A stretch of 48,564 bases of DNA from Myxococcaceae bacterium (GCA_017881265.1 JADGRA010000069.1:1-48564); one strand, 5' to 3'; shown: positions 1-9,634, numbered from the stretch's first letter. Translations and numbers: made by a program. Notes: a model not told the origin generated them from the letters alone.

Positions 1-133
1 CTCGGCGCTTCCATCGGCGGACGGTGGCTTCGCCGATGTTGAAAGTCTCGGCGACCTCCAGCTCGGTGAAGACGCCGCGCTTGCAAGCCGCGATGACGCG
101 AAGGCGAAGGTCTATCGAATACGGGGCTGGCAT
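1..133 (-). CDS. IS630-type transposase, N-terminal part (runs off window)
   Basis: A minus-strand frame opens with ATG at 133-131 and runs off the left edge after 44 codons. It begins MPAPYSIDLRLRVIAA and contains a helix-turn-helix stretch (VAETFNIGEATVRRW), typical of the DNA-binding N-terminus of IS630-family DDE transposases. A good ribosome binding site, GGGAGGTG, lies just upstream of the ATG. The catalytic domain would lie outside the window, so intactness cannot be judged. It fits the mobile-element-rich context of the first 11 kb. Family assignment rests on the short N-terminus only. Confidence 0.7.
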   Translation of the reverse strand, partial: MPAPYSIDLRLRVIAACKRGVFTELEVAETFNIGEATVRRWKRR

Positions 134-464
134 TCACACCTCCCGGGACCCTGCTTCGCACCCAGCCATGACATTACCGAACTGATCGCCCCCATTGCGG
201 GCACTGCTAACCTGGCGATCGACTCACCCGGCCACCGCTATGAGTGCTCGCAGTGCCTCCCGGCAAGTGTGGAAGTAGCCCAGGTGACGCGTGCCCACCC
301 CGGTGCCGCCTTTGGAAGTGACGCGACGAGTCCGAAAGGCGGGCAGTCTCCGACCCACCCGCGACGAAATGACCCACCCGACCCGGAGAGGGTTTCGGGG
401 GTTAGCCCTGGTGTCGAGAATGCATTGTTCGCAGGAGCCGTTGCGAAAAAGAGGAGAGGCGTCA
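134..464. other. Intergenic stretch, no supported gene
   Basis: 331 bases between the transposase start and the next plausible gene. Several short open frames cross it on both strands, but none has a ribosome binding site or recognisable protein. It probably includes the end of the transposon that carries the IS630-type gene, although no terminal inverted repeat could be identified from one end alone. Confidence 0.4.
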
Positions 465-779
465 ATGCAGGACGCAGCCCGACAGACCCTTTCGGACGAA
501 GCCTCCTCGGAGGCTTTGGAACAGCTGGCCTCGCTCGGAGAGCCCATGGACCCGACGGCAATGCTCAGCACGCCCGAAGTGACGCAGGCTGTGCGTTTGG
601 CCGCCGCCGCTGTCGTGCATTCAGACCTGGAACGTTACGACGGTTTGCAAGGCGTCATGGTCGGGCGGGCCTACAGTATCGCCTACCAAGAGCTCTCCCG
701 GTACGACGCGAAGGACGGTCCACTGTTGGGCTGGCTCTCGCGGAGGGTCCAGGACGGCCTCGTGCAGGACTTTGCGTAA
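465..779 (+). CDS. Hypothetical protein, 104 aa
   Basis: The frame is open further upstream, but the start is placed at the ATG at 465 because a strong ribosome binding site (AGAGGAGAGG) lies about 5 bases before it. The 104-residue product begins MQDAARQTLSDEA and is acidic and Ala/Leu-rich, with no signal peptide or membrane segment. I do not recognise a family. It sits alone between an IS630-type transposase and a tRNA-Gly remnant, so it may be an orphan cargo gene or a fragment. The strong RBS favours a real gene. Confidence 0.45.
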   Translation: MQDAARQTLSDEASSEALEQLASLGEPMDPTAMLSTPEVTQAVRLAAAAVVHSDLERYDGLQGVMVGRAYSIAYQELSRYDAKDGPLLGWLSRRVQDGLVQDFA

Positions 780-910
780 CGGCGCTTCCTCGCGCTTGGG
801 TACTGGCAGCACTGAATGTCGTTCCGAACGTACCGCTGGGAGCCTCTGGGAGGCCACGGGAGCGTCTCGCCGGAGGGCGAAGGGTAGCCAAGACCCGGTG
901 TGTACGTTCA

Positions 911-959
911 AGAGTTTCCCAAGCTCGGGGTCGAGGGTTCGAATCCCTTGCGCCGCTCA
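911..959 (+). pseudogene. tRNA-Gly(CCC) 3'-half remnant, copy A
   Basis: The sequence reads like the 3' half of a tRNA-Gly with anticodon CCC. It has an anticodon arm around TTTCCCAAGCTC, then GGGGTCG, a T-arm GAGGG-TTCGAAT-CCCTT, and an acceptor-like end GCGCCGCTCA. Bacterial tRNA-Gly(CCC) has the same order (TTCCCAA loop, GAGGGTTCGA, CCCTT, CGCCCGCTCC). No D-arm or 5' acceptor strand is present, so it is not a functional tRNA. The IS3-like element starts within a few bases of its 3' end. Two further decayed copies lie at 5886-5929 and 9765-9795. Confidence 0.6.
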
Positions 960-971
960 TCGTCTTACCCG

Positions 972-995
972 CCGTGCTGGCTACTTTCCTCATCC
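972..995 (+). repeat. Left terminal inverted repeat of the IS
   Basis: Begins CCGTGCTGGCTACTTTC. Its reverse complement matches 2088-2111 at 22 of 24 positions; the two mismatches are adjacent, near the inner end. Confidence 0.8.
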
Positions 996-1011
996 GAGCG
1001 TCATTAACGGC

Positions 1012-2010
1012 TCATGCGGCGCGGCGATAGTCATGGTGAAGCCCATTGAGGATCGGAATCGCGATGATGCCGCCGGCACACTGTGGCAATCGAGGAACCG
1101 GCTGCTCTTGGTCGATGCCCTGATGCGGCCGAGCTCCATTGTAGAAGCGCACGAATTCGGCGACTAGGCTTCGTAGGTGCGGCTCGTTGAATATGAGCAC
1201 GTGGTCGAGCAGCTCACGACGGAGGGTGCCGACGAAACGCTCCGCGAAAGCGTTCATGTTCGGCGCCGAGGGAGCCGACCGCACGACGGACGCCCCGGTG
1301 CCTTGGAAAGCCCTGACGAAGCAGCGGCCGAACTTCGCGTCACGGTCGCAGACCAGCACCTCGGGTGCGCTCTCTAAAGTCGCGTTCCTCGCTTGCTGTG
1401 CGCACCAGTCGTCGGTGGGACTGTATGTCACGGCGGCGCGAATGACTTTCCGGCGACTTAGGTCGAGGAAGAAGAAAACAAACACTTGGCGAAACCGCGC
1501 GTCGTACGTCTGCACGAAGTCGCAAGCCCACGTGACATGGTTGCTGATGAAGGTCGCCCAGCGCTGCCCGTCTCCGGGCGGCCGCCTCTTCATGTACCGT
1601 TGAATGGTTCGCTTCGTAACCTGGATTCCTAGCTTGAGGAGTTCGCCCCGAATTCGCTCCGCGCCCCAGCGGGGATTGGTCGAGTTCACTTCGCGGATGA
1701 GGGCCGCGAGGCCCGTCGGCTTCCGGCCTCCTGGATGGGAGCGCCATCGCCAGAAGAGGCGGAAACCTTGTCTGTGCCACCGCAGCACCGTTGCCGGCTG
1801 GACCAGCGTCACCGCTGTTCGCCACGTCCCGGTCCACCTCGCCAGGACGGCGATGGTCCACCGCTGCGCGGGCGACCAACGCACGCGCTTACCCCTGAGC
1901 CGACACTTCGCCACCACCAACTGTTGCCTGAGGAGTTCGTTCTCTGCGACGAGCGACGCGCGCGACTGGAGCAGTCCCACCACGAATCGGCACAGGGCAC
2001 CAAGCATCAT
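1012..2010 (-). CDS. IS3-like DDE transposase (rve integrase core), 332 aa
   Basis: Catalyses transposition of the surrounding element. The N-terminal 40 residues form a leucine-rich helix (ENELLRQQL), followed by a helix-turn-helix-like region (residues about 48-140) and an rve-type integrase core from about residue 158. The acidic triad is visible as D164 (WACDF), D222 (VCDRD) and E257 (NAFAERF). The D222-to-E257 spacing is the D-x34/35-E expected for this superfamily. The C-terminus has the usual [11 protein letters not shown] motif. It is a single uninterrupted frame, unlike classical two-frame IS3 elements. The start is the first ATG; no strong RBS is seen. Confidence 0.88.
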   Translation of the reverse strand: MMLGALCRFVVGLLQSRASLVAENELLRQQLVVAKCRLRGKRVRWSPAQRWTIAVLARWTGTWRTAVTLVQPATVLRWHRQGFRLFWRWRSHPGGRKPTGLAALIREVNSTNPRWGAERIRGELLKLGIQVTKRTIQRYMKRRPPGDGQRWATFISNHVTWACDFVQTYDARFRQVFVFFFLDLSRRKVIRAAVTYSPTDDWCAQQARNATLESAPEVLVCDRDAKFGRCFVRAFQGTGASVVRSAPSAPNMNAFAERFVGTLRRELLDHVLIFNEPHLRSLVAEFVRFYNGARPHQGIDQEQPVPRLPQCAGGIIAIPILNGLHHDYRRAA

Positions 2011-2087
2011 CGCTGTAGGCTACCAGTCTGAACTCCGAAGCTCGGAGGTCTACGCACCGAACCCTGGCGACGCCGAGAACCACGCGA

Positions 2088-2111
2088 GGATGGAGAAAGT
2101 AGCCAGCACGG
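2088..2111 (-). repeat. Right terminal inverted repeat of the IS
   Basis: Reads GGATGGAGAAAGTAGCCAGC and ends ACGG on the plus strand. It is the inverted partner of 972-995. Confidence 0.8.
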
Positions 2112-2116
2112 GTCAG

Positions 2117-2339
2117 CCACTTCACTCACGCTTAGGAAGCGGTTGGGAGAGCCAGCAACAATCGCCGGGCATTGTTCCAGACCTTGCAGCACTAATGCAG
2201 CAAAAGAGAGCGTAACCGATGTGACAGATGGATCCGTTGGACGCTTTTGAGGGTTAGAGGCTCCTCCAGCCTTGTAAGAATTACCGACGGTTAGCATGGG
2301 TTGGGAATGCTCGAGAACCGCTGGAGTCGGAGCTTCAAC
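2117..2339. other. Intergenic stretch between IS and tRNA-Asp remnant
   Basis: No coding frame with an RBS is seen. With the following tRNA remnant and its 3' flank (to 2533), the gene-free stretch is about 420 bases. Confidence 0.4.
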
Positions 2340-2390
2340 GCCTGTCACGCCGGAGGTCATGGGTTCAAGTCCCGGACTCCTCGCTTCCAA
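2340..2390 (+). pseudogene. tRNA-Asp-like 3'-half remnant (att-like copy 1)
   Basis: GCCTGTCACGCCGGAGGTC matches the anticodon loop (GUC), 3' anticodon stem and variable loop of bacterial tRNA-Asp. A T-arm follows (ATGGG-TTCAAGT-CCCGG), then an acceptor-like end (ACTCCTCGCTTCCA). The 5' anticodon strand, D-arm and 5' acceptor strand are absent, so the similarity starts at the anticodon loop. Tyrosine-recombinase elements that target tRNA genes typically duplicate exactly this portion. The last 24 bases recur at 4232-4255. Confidence 0.6.
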
Positions 2391-2533
2391 GTAGTTGAAA
2401 ATCCGGCACCGCATCGGCTCGGTTCTGCGGCTTCACCAAAGCCTGGGCCGCTTCGAAGTGACGCGGCCCGCCCACCGATTCTAGCCTCGTCGGGGGTTCA
2501 GACAGGTCTCCGGGGCACGCACACCCAGCTCAA

Positions 2534-3595
2534 TCAGTAACCATCGACATCGATGATCGCCTGGGCAAAGGCCCGCGGGGCTTCCTGCGGAAGGTTGTGG
2601 CCGACGCCGCCGGTGATGAGCCGGTAGTCATACTTGCCGGAGAACTTGTTGCGATAGGCTGTGCTGGGCGCGTGGATTGCCCCGTTGGAGTCGCCTTCCA
2701 TGGTGATGGCCGGCACGGTGACGACAGGAAGCGCGGCCAGCCGCTTTTCGAGGTCGTCATATTTCCGCTCACCATCCGCTAGGCCGAGCCGCCAGCGATA
2801 ATCGTGCATCACGATGTCAACATGGTCCGGGTTGTTGAAGGAAGCTGCAGAGCGGTTGTACGTGGCATCGTCGAAATTCCACTTCGGCGAAGCCTGGTGC
2901 CAGATGAACTTATTGAACTCGTCGAGGTATTTCGCATAGCCGGCCTTGCCGACTTCAGTGGCGAAATAGTACTGGTACCAAAATGCGGATGCAGCCTGGG
3001 GCGGCAACGGTGTCTGGTTGCCCGCAGGACTGCTAATCAGATAGCCGCTGACGGAAACGATTGCCTTGACGCGTTCTGGCCATAGTACTGCCATGACGTC
3101 GGCAGTCCGCGCCCCCCAATCAAAGCCGGCTATGATTGCTTTCTTGATCTGAAGAGCATCCATAAAAGCGATGATGTCTAAGGCGACGGCTGATTGCTGA
3201 GCATTCCGGAAGGTGTCGGTCGACTTGAAACGTGTCGTTCCATAGCCCCGCAAGTACGGAACGAGGACCCTGTAGCCTTTAGCGGCCAACAGGGGCGCGA
3301 CGTCGACGAAGCTATAAATGTCGTAGGGCCATCCGTGCAGGAGGATTACTGGAGGCCCATCGGTTGGACCAACTTCGGCATAGCCAACATTCAACAGACC
3401 GGCGTCGATTTGCTTTATTGAGCCGAAGGATGTGTTTGTCCCCGGCTTCGCCGGAGACAAGCTTTTCGGCGCACTAGGCTGCGCGGTCGACGATGGCATC
3501 GCGCTGAACTGGAGGGCGGCAATAGTCACCGCGGCGGCCCCAAGGAGTCGACGGCGATGATGGTTGTGTTCGACGAAGAATCTTAGCGAATTCAT
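2534..3595 (-). CDS. Tat-exported alpha/beta hydrolase, epoxide hydrolase/dehalogenase type, 353 aa
   Basis: The N-terminus has a twin-arginine-like signal (HRRRLLGAAAVTIAALQF, residues 13-30) ending near SSTAQPSA, implying export in folded form. The hydrolase fold has an HGWP oxyanion motif at 87-90, a nucleophile elbow GFDWGA with Asp159, a candidate acid at Asp302 (GDSNG) and His333 (GVGHN). An Asp nucleophile points to epoxide hydrolases or haloalkane dehalogenases rather than Ser esterases; the substrate is unknown. Base composition is visibly less GC-rich than the core genes. It lies between two copies of a tRNA-Asp 3' end, so lateral acquisition is likely. Confidence 0.85.
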   Translation of the reverse strand: MNSLRFFVEHNHHRRRLLGAAAVTIAALQFSAMPSSTAQPSAPKSLSPAKPGTNTSFGSIKQIDAGLLNVGYAEVGPTDGPPVILLHGWPYDIYSFVDVAPLLAAKGYRVLVPYLRGYGTTRFKSTDTFRNAQQSAVALDIIAFMDALQIKKAIIAGFDWGARTADVMAVLWPERVKAIVSVSGYLISSPAGNQTPLPPQAASAFWYQYYFATEVGKAGYAKYLDEFNKFIWHQASPKWNFDDATYNRSAASFNNPDHVDIVMHDYRWRLGLADGERKYDDLEKRLAALPVVTVPAITMEGDSNGAIHAPSTAYRNKFSGKYDYRLITGGVGHNLPQEAPRAFAQAIIDVDGY

Positions 3596-4046
3596 TTGTG
3601 ACCTCGTTGGTTCGATGGTTATCTGCGAGGTGCGCTGACGTCGAGTGGGTATGACCAGCCTCCTTTCGGGAGCTTCATGGCACTAGGGGCGCTGCTCTCG
3701 TTGAACGCGAGCGCGAGGAGCATCCAAGCCCCGATTTTGCTACGCGCCGGCGTGGAGGAGCTGAAACAGGCGCGCTTCTCGCAGGCTCCCCATCGGGTAT
3801 GGTTAGGACCTCGGCTCGCCCATCTTCAGAATGAAGTACCGCTCCGAAAGCCAAGCTTAGCGGACCGTCAATCAAGGGTCTGCGGGGGCCCTCACATCGG
3901 TCATTCTAGGGTGGCATGTTCAAGCGCCTCGTAATAGGACTTTCCCGCGAGGCTGGCCTGCTCGCTCGTCTGCTTGTCGACTGGCTTTTGTCGCCGCTAC
4001 CGAATTTGCGCGGTGGTGCGTCGAAAGCCCGATTCGTTCGCCGAGA

Positions 4047-4100
4047 ATCCGCCACGGATCCGCCACGGATCCGCCACGGATCCGCCACGGATCCGCCACG
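4047..4100 (+). repeat. 11-bp tandem repeat, about 5 copies
   Basis: The unit ATCCGCCACGG repeats almost perfectly five times; the first copy begins AATCC and the last ends at CCACGACTGG. 11 is not a multiple of 3, so it is unlikely to encode a protein repeat. It is a VNTR-like array in non-coding DNA. Confidence 0.9.
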
Positions 4101-4158
4101 ACTGGTGCAAACTGCGGGGTTCCCGGGTGGACTCATGGGGAGTCGACGAATAGCAAAA

Positions 4159-4176
4159 ATCTGATTAATTTCAGAT
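4159..4176. promoter_or_regulatory. AT-rich inverted repeat, possible operator
   Basis: ATCTGA and TCAGAT arms flank TTAATT within unusually AT-rich DNA, about 270 bases before the VOC lipoprotein gene. It could be a regulator-binding site or part of a foreign promoter. No -35/-10 pair could be assigned with confidence. Confidence 0.25.
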
Positions 4177-4231
4177 CGTTTGAGCGGAAATCGATGTGCG
4201 GTCGGAGGTTACAAGATATACTCTGGACGCC

Positions 4232-4255
4232 TTCAAGTCCCGTACTCCTCGCTTC
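4232..4255 (+). repeat. tRNA-Asp 3'-end duplicate (att-like copy 2)
   Basis: A 24-base match, with one mismatch, to 2364-2387: TTCAAGTCCCGTACTCCTCG then CTTC. This copy restores the A-T pair at the base of the T-stem (CCCGT rather than CCCGG). The two direct repeats are 1868 bases apart and enclose the alpha/beta hydrolase. Confidence 0.65.
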
Positions 4256-4442
4256 GAGAATCTCCCAAGGGTCAGGTGGCTTGCACGCTCATGAGCATTC
4301 GCGTCAGGCCCTTGTTTCAGGGGTCCGGTGTACCTAGTTTTTGAAAGTTTCAGACCAGCGACGGGGCGCTCAAAAGAGCGTACTCGCAGCTGAAAACTGA
4401 ATAGGCGGCGAATTCCGGTGGCCCGCCGCGGAAGGAACGCCA

Positions 4443-5345
4443 ATGACGAAGGTCCAGAGAACGCTCATCGCAGTCGCCTTCCTCGCCGGCACTGGATGCG
4501 CGACGGTCCAGGAACCACGGCTTCAGTTTCCAGCGATTGTTGATCCTCCCAGGCAAGAGCACCACGTCGGCAAGGTGATTTTTGTTGAACTCGTGACGCC
4601 AGACCTTGCTGCCTCAAAGCAGTTCTATGCGGCACTGTTCGGCTGGACATTCCGCGATGTTCAAGCCGGTACGAGACACTACGCCGAGGCATCTCTCGGT
4701 GGTCACCCTATCGCAGGACTCTTTCACAAGGATTTACCGGAAGGAGAGCATCGACAGCCGGCGTGGCTGACCTATATCTCCACGCGTGATGTCGACGCGG
4801 CAACCAAGATAGCCCTGGAACGAGGCGCCAAGGTCTTGTTCGAGCCCCACACGCTCCCTGACCGTGGGCGGGAAGCTGTGTTCGCGGATCCGCAGGGGGC
4901 CGTCTTTGTGGCTCTCGCCTCGAGTAGCGGCGATCCACCCGAGGTCCTGGCCGCCCCCGGAGACTGGATTTGGAGCTCGCTCATCACGAGCGATCCGAAA
5001 GCCGCCGCTTCCTTCTACCAGGCACTATTCGCTTACGAAGTCTTCGATTTGCCCGCTGTCGCAGGTGCACAGCATCTCATGCTGGCATCCGACAACTATG
5101 CTCGCGCGAGCGGCAATACGTTGCCTGCCACCGGGCCAGCCTTCCATCCCTACTGGCTCAACTACGTACGCGTCGAGGATGCGGTCAAGATGGCCGCGAA
5201 GGTCGTGGCGCTCGGTGGCCGCGTGCTGGTCGAGCCGCGGGTTGATCGTCATGGCAGCATGGTTGCAGTGGTCGCCGATCCCCAGGGCGCACCCTTCGGA
5301 CTGCTTGAATGGCAGGAAACCCAGACCAAAGCGGTGACCAAATGA
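4443..5345 (+). CDS. Lipoprotein with two VOC (glyoxalase-like) domains, 300 aa
   Basis: A lipoprotein signal runs to the lipobox LAGTGC (Cys19), so the protein should be anchored in the envelope. Two vicinal-oxygen-chelate domains follow: residues about 43-160 (VIFVELVTPDLAASKQFYAALFGW through FADPQGAVF) and about 170-290 (WSSLITSDPKAAASFYQALF through VADPQGAPFGL). Tandem VOC proteins of this kind are usually cytoplasmic; membrane anchoring is unusual. Catalytic metal ligands cannot be assigned from sequence alone. The RBS GGAAGGAACG precedes the ATG. The stop overlaps the start of the next gene (ATGA), so the two are translationally coupled. Confidence 0.85.
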   Translation: MTKVQRTLIAVAFLAGTGCATVQEPRLQFPAIVDPPRQEHHVGKVIFVELVTPDLAASKQFYAALFGWTFRDVQAGTRHYAEASLGGHPIAGLFHKDLPEGEHRQPAWLTYISTRDVDAATKIALERGAKVLFEPHTLPDRGREAVFADPQGAVFVALASSSGDPPEVLAAPGDWIWSSLITSDPKAAASFYQALFAYEVFDLPAVAGAQHLMLASDNYARASGNTLPATGPAFHPYWLNYVRVEDAVKMAAKVVALGGRVLVEPRVDRHGSMVAVVADPQGAPFGLLEWQETQTKAVTK

Positions 5346-5614
5346 AGAAGCGACTGTGGTTCGCCTTCGCCTTCGGGGTTGTTCTGCTCACGGCCACGTC
5401 GTCCGGCTGCGCCGTAACTGGCGGCGGATATGGGTACGACGCGCAGTACTACCAACGCGGCGGTTACAACTACGGTGGCTGGGCACCTAACTACGTGGTG
5501 GCGCCTGTTCGCGTCGAGCGTCGCGAGGACGACCACCACGACGAACACGGTGGTGGCCGCCCGGTACCGTCCATTCCGTCGGATTCACGCTCTCGTGGCT
5601 CGCACGAGCATTGA
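5342..5614 (+). CDS. Small Tyr/Gly-rich lipoprotein, 90 aa
   Basis: The start is the ATG at 5342 that overlaps the TGA of the VOC gene; a longer frame upstream would bury the signal peptide. The product begins MKKRLWFAFAFGVVLL and has a lipobox-like SSGC (Cys23). The mature part is rich in Gly, Tyr and Asn (GGGYGYDAQYYQRGGYNYGGW), followed by a charged tail with EDDHHDEHGGG and a second His patch (SHEH) at the end. The family is unknown. Coupling suggests it works with the VOC lipoprotein in the same compartment; the His/Asp cluster could bind metal, which is inference. Confidence 0.75.
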   Translation: MKKRLWFAFAFGVVLLTATSSGCAVTGGGYGYDAQYYQRGGYNYGGWAPNYVVAPVRVERREDDHHDEHGGGRPVPSIPSDSRSRGSHEH

Positions 5615-5885
5615 GGTCTGCTCGCCCACACCTCGCCACAGGATGAAGACCACCAACGTCGGGACGCATCCGGTGACACCTCGTCATGGGATGCAAGCTA
5701 CCCGGCTCCGACTGGCCCTGGCCGAGCTGCACGGCGACCACGCGGCCGTGACGGCCCAACTCGAGGGGCTGCTCGCCCTGGGCCTGCCTGCGATGGGTGG
5801 AAGCATGCGGTGAACCTGGCGACCACAGCAGCCGACCCGGAGGGTAGCTGTTGATTGGGGGCTCGACTCTCCGAGGCTTCCGCGG
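5615..5885. other. Short gene-poor stretch
   Basis: One small plus-strand frame starts at ATG 5643 and ends at 5813 (56 codons, containing RLALAELHGDHAAVTAQ). It has gene-like codon use but no clear RBS, and reads like the tail of a larger lost gene. It is not called as a gene. Confidence 0.3.
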
Positions 5886-5929
5886 GCCAGCTTCCCAAGC
5901 TCGGCGTCGGAGGGTTGAACCCCTTCCGG
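5886..5929 (+). pseudogene. tRNA-Gly(CCC) 3'-half remnant, copy B
   Basis: CCAGCTTCCCAAGCTCGGCG, then TCGGAGGGTTGAACCCCTTC, repeats the anticodon arm and T-arm of copy A with small indels. Its anticodon stem AGC-TTCCCAA-GCT is closer to the canonical form than copy A. It abuts the truncated TAXI pseudogene, consistent with a recombination junction at this site. Confidence 0.5.
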
Positions 5930-6537
5930 TTGTCGAGCACAAAGGACTTCATCGCCCACCAGCACGTCGCGGTACTCGCCACCAAAGTGAGTCTGCTCAT
6001 CCGTGAGGATTTACATCCTGCCGTGCAGTACCTCCTGCTCGACGCGGCGACGGAAATCCATGGAGGACCTCCCTTTTTCAGCATGCTGGGCAGTTTCCAG
6101 CCGGTGAGCCCATGGATGTCCCGCTCAGTTCCGATGCGCAGCATTTCTACAAGTCAGGACTGCCCTTTCTCTACCGGTACTTCCCGTTTTGGTTGGCAGT
6201 CTTGGTGAAGCGCCTTGTCATCTTGCTGATTCCCGTAGCCGGTCTCCTCTGCCCCATGTTTCGAGTGCTCCCGGCGGTTTACTTCGGCGCCATGCAGCGG
6301 CGGATACTCCTGCTGTACAGGGAGCTGAAGCTGGTGGAACGGGAACTCGACGAGCAGCCCACTCGTGAGAACGGAGCGAACTTAGTCGCGCAAGTCGATC
6401 AGCTGGAGCAAAGAGCGAACCGGTTGCGTGTCCCGCTAACGCTCAGTCAAAATCTCTATCAGCTCAAGACGCACATCAATTTAGTTCGGGGACGAATTGC
6501 TGGAAACGGTGCCGAGGTTCGGCCTCCGAGCGATTGA
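5930..6537 (+). pseudogene. TAXI-family TRAP solute-binding protein, C-terminal remnant
   Basis: Two frames together encode the C-terminal part of a TAXI-family protein with its membrane-anchored tail. The first reads IAHQHVAVLATKVSLLIRED and LHPAVQYLLLDAATEIHGGP to about 6090. After loss of one base, the frame continues FPAGEPMDVPLSSDAQHFYK through 6537. The second part includes a membrane segment (AVLVKRLVILLIPVAGLLCP) and a basic/helical tail. The N-terminal ligand-binding lobe is missing; the break coincides with the tRNA-Gly remnant at 5886-5929. The 141-residue frame starting at 6112 alone could still be translated, but no RBS supports it. Confidence 0.75.
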
Positions 6538-6643
6538 GGCTCCAGGGCCACGGGCCCTCCCCGTCAAGACCACCAGCCGGTGTTCGACGTAACCGGTGAG
6601 TCACTGCGCGGCTGGGCAACTGTCTTCATGGGACTTCTTGGGC

Positions 6644-7873
6644 TCAAGGCGTGGCTGGCGCAGGCTGCCGCTGGTTGTCGGCCACGGCAAGTGCCGCTCG
6701 CGCGCAAGAATACCCGGCCCGCATGAAGTGCGGCCACCGGGAGCGATCAACGAAGGTCTCGTAGAAATGAGCGCCTCGGACCTCGGCGTAAGGCACCGGA
6801 TGCAGCAGCACGAGGCGCTCTCCGGCAAGCAACGCCTGCTCTCGAGCGAGGGCTACCATCCCCGACCACCGCAGCTGCCCGCTGGCCCGAAGGATTGCGA
6901 AGGATCGTTGATGCCACCCCGTGACGTTCTCTCCCTCAAAGCCTTCCGGCAGGTAGCAGTTGAGGCCCACAACGAGGTCCGGGTCGTGGGCCAGGACGGG
7001 ACGCACGGGGAAGATGTTAACGATGCCGCCGTCGCCGTAAAGGTGCTCACCGACCCGAACCGGCTCGACGAAGATGGGAATGGCCACGGCCACCCGCATT
7101 GCCACGGCAACCGGCAGGTCTGGTGTTGTCTGCGTTCCGAAGATTTCCACCCGGTTCAGGTCCACGTTCCACGCCGGCATCGAGAACGGGACTGTGGTCT
7201 CCCCGAGCCGAACGTCGCCGATCAGCGAGCGCAGCGAGCGCTCAAGGGCGTCGCCTCGCAAGAGGCCCGCCCAGCCACCGAGCGCGCGGCCCGCCGAACG
7301 AACTAGGGACTTCCAGTCCGGATCGACGTAGCCGCGCCGAGGTAGCGACAGCCAGAAGCGCGCGATGGCGGCCGAGTCAAGTCCGCAGGCCCACAAAGCA
7401 GCGAACAATCCGGAGCCGGAACTGGCGGCGATGGCGGTCGGGCGAATTCCGGCCTCCTCGAAGACGCGCTGCACGCCAACGACGGACGCAGTGGCGCCGC
7501 TGCCCCCCGAGACAACTAGGCCCATTTTCAGACGCCGCAGCGCGGGGAGGTCCAACGGCGCGAAGGCCGGGAAGGGGTCGGTCTCTAGGACGGGCTCCCG
7601 GTCGGTGGGCAGCGGAAACAGCGTCCGCCTCGCGACTGATAGGAAAGCAGAGTCCTCGCGCAGCGCCCGGAGCATGTCGGAGCCGACCGAGAGCGCATCG
7701 AAGACAGAGCGGAGGTTGTTCGGGTCGAGTACTCGGCCCACGAACCCCCTCGACCGTCGCTCGGCTGTCTCCCGCGCAACGCCTTTGCCGTCAGCATGCA
7801 AGTTCCTTGAAACCGACGCCGACGTCCTTCGAGGCGGTCTCGATCCCGAGCCTGAAGATTTCCCACTCTTCAC
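6644..7873 (-). CDS. Patatin-like phospholipase, 409 aa
   Basis: A patatin-fold lipid acyl hydrolase. The oxyanion region is SGGSGATA (residues 122-129). The nucleophile elbow aligns as A-S-S-G-S with Ser152, where families usually have GxSxG. The dyad Asp is in YGDGG (Asp281). The roughly 110-residue N-terminal extension is rich in Arg and Ser, with no clear signal peptide. The start is GTG at 7873, preceded by GAGGGGGCGGGAA; later starts are possible. It stands alone, upstream of the oppositely oriented TAXI remnant. The replaced glycines around Ser152 are a mild oddity, but the Ser-Asp dyad is present. Confidence 0.85.
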   Translation of the reverse strand: MKSGKSSGSGSRPPRRTSASVSRNLHADGKGVARETAERRSRGFVGRVLDPNNLRSVFDALSVGSDMLRALREDSAFLSVARRTLFPLPTDREPVLETDPFPAFAPLDLPALRRLKMGLVVSGGSGATASVVGVQRVFEEAGIRPTAIAASSGSGLFAALWACGLDSAAIARFWLSLPRRGYVDPDWKSLVRSAGRALGGWAGLLRGDALERSLRSLIGDVRLGETTVPFSMPAWNVDLNRVEIFGTQTTPDLPVAVAMRVAVAIPIFVEPVRVGEHLYGDGGIVNIFPVRPVLAHDPDLVVGLNCYLPEGFEGENVTGWHQRSFAILRASGQLRWSGMVALAREQALLAGERLVLLHPVPYAEVRGAHFYETFVDRSRWPHFMRAGYSCARAALAVADNQRQPAPATP

Positions 7874-8122
7874 TTCCCGCCCCCTCGAGCCTCGTCACGC
7901 TGGCTTGTGCAGCTAGGCGCTTCGCTTCAGCTTTCCTATCGCGCAAAGCGCGCGCCACCTAGGCTTTATAGACACCCGAGTCCATACATTCTTAGCTTCG
8001 AGATGGTGTTGGCACCCACTCCTGCACAAGGGCATTCCCGACGGGCAAAGCGAGAGAGTTCCGCTTGGATAGACACGGACGGCGAGGGTACCTCCGGCGA
8101 TGGACAAGCTGGTTAACGGTGG

Positions 8123-9634
<1,512 letters not shown>

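Larger units (their letters stand above)
966..2116 (-). mobile_element. IS3-like insertion sequence, about 1.15 kb
   Basis: A single transposase gene (1012-2010, minus) is bracketed by near-perfect terminal inverted repeats at 972-995 and 2088-2111 (22 of 24 positions match). A few more bases outside match with a small indel (TTACCCG on one side, TGACCCG after complementing the other), so the exact ends are uncertain by about 6 bases. No clear target-site duplication was found. The element sits immediately 3' of a tRNA-Gly remnant. Gene and ends both look intact, suggesting a recent or still active insertion. Confidence 0.8.
3596..4442. other. 847-base gene-free stretch
   Basis: No convincing gene. 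It contains an 11-bp tandem repeat (4047-4100), an AT-rich inverted repeat (4159-4176), the second tRNA-Asp 3' end copy (4232-4255) and the leader of the VOC gene. Short frames on both strands (for example 3677-3934 plus and 3675-3875 minus) lack RBS and family resemblance and look like degraded DNA. Confidence 0.45.

Noticed and set aside
911-959. Possible complete tRNA gene
   Set aside because: No D-arm or pairing 5' acceptor strand upstream; only the 3' half is present. The same applies to 2340-2390.
269-1030. 253-codon plus-strand frame
   Set aside because: Crosses the tRNA-Gly remnant and the IS end, and is out of frame with the RBS-supported ATG at 465.
4047-4100. CRISPR-like array
   Set aside because: The units are contiguous 11-mers without spacers, so it is a simple tandem repeat. 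No cas genes are in the window.
5643-5813. 56-codon plus-strand frame with gene-like codon use
   Set aside because: No RBS and no recognisable family; more likely a leftover of a deleted gene. Mentioned in the gap entry.
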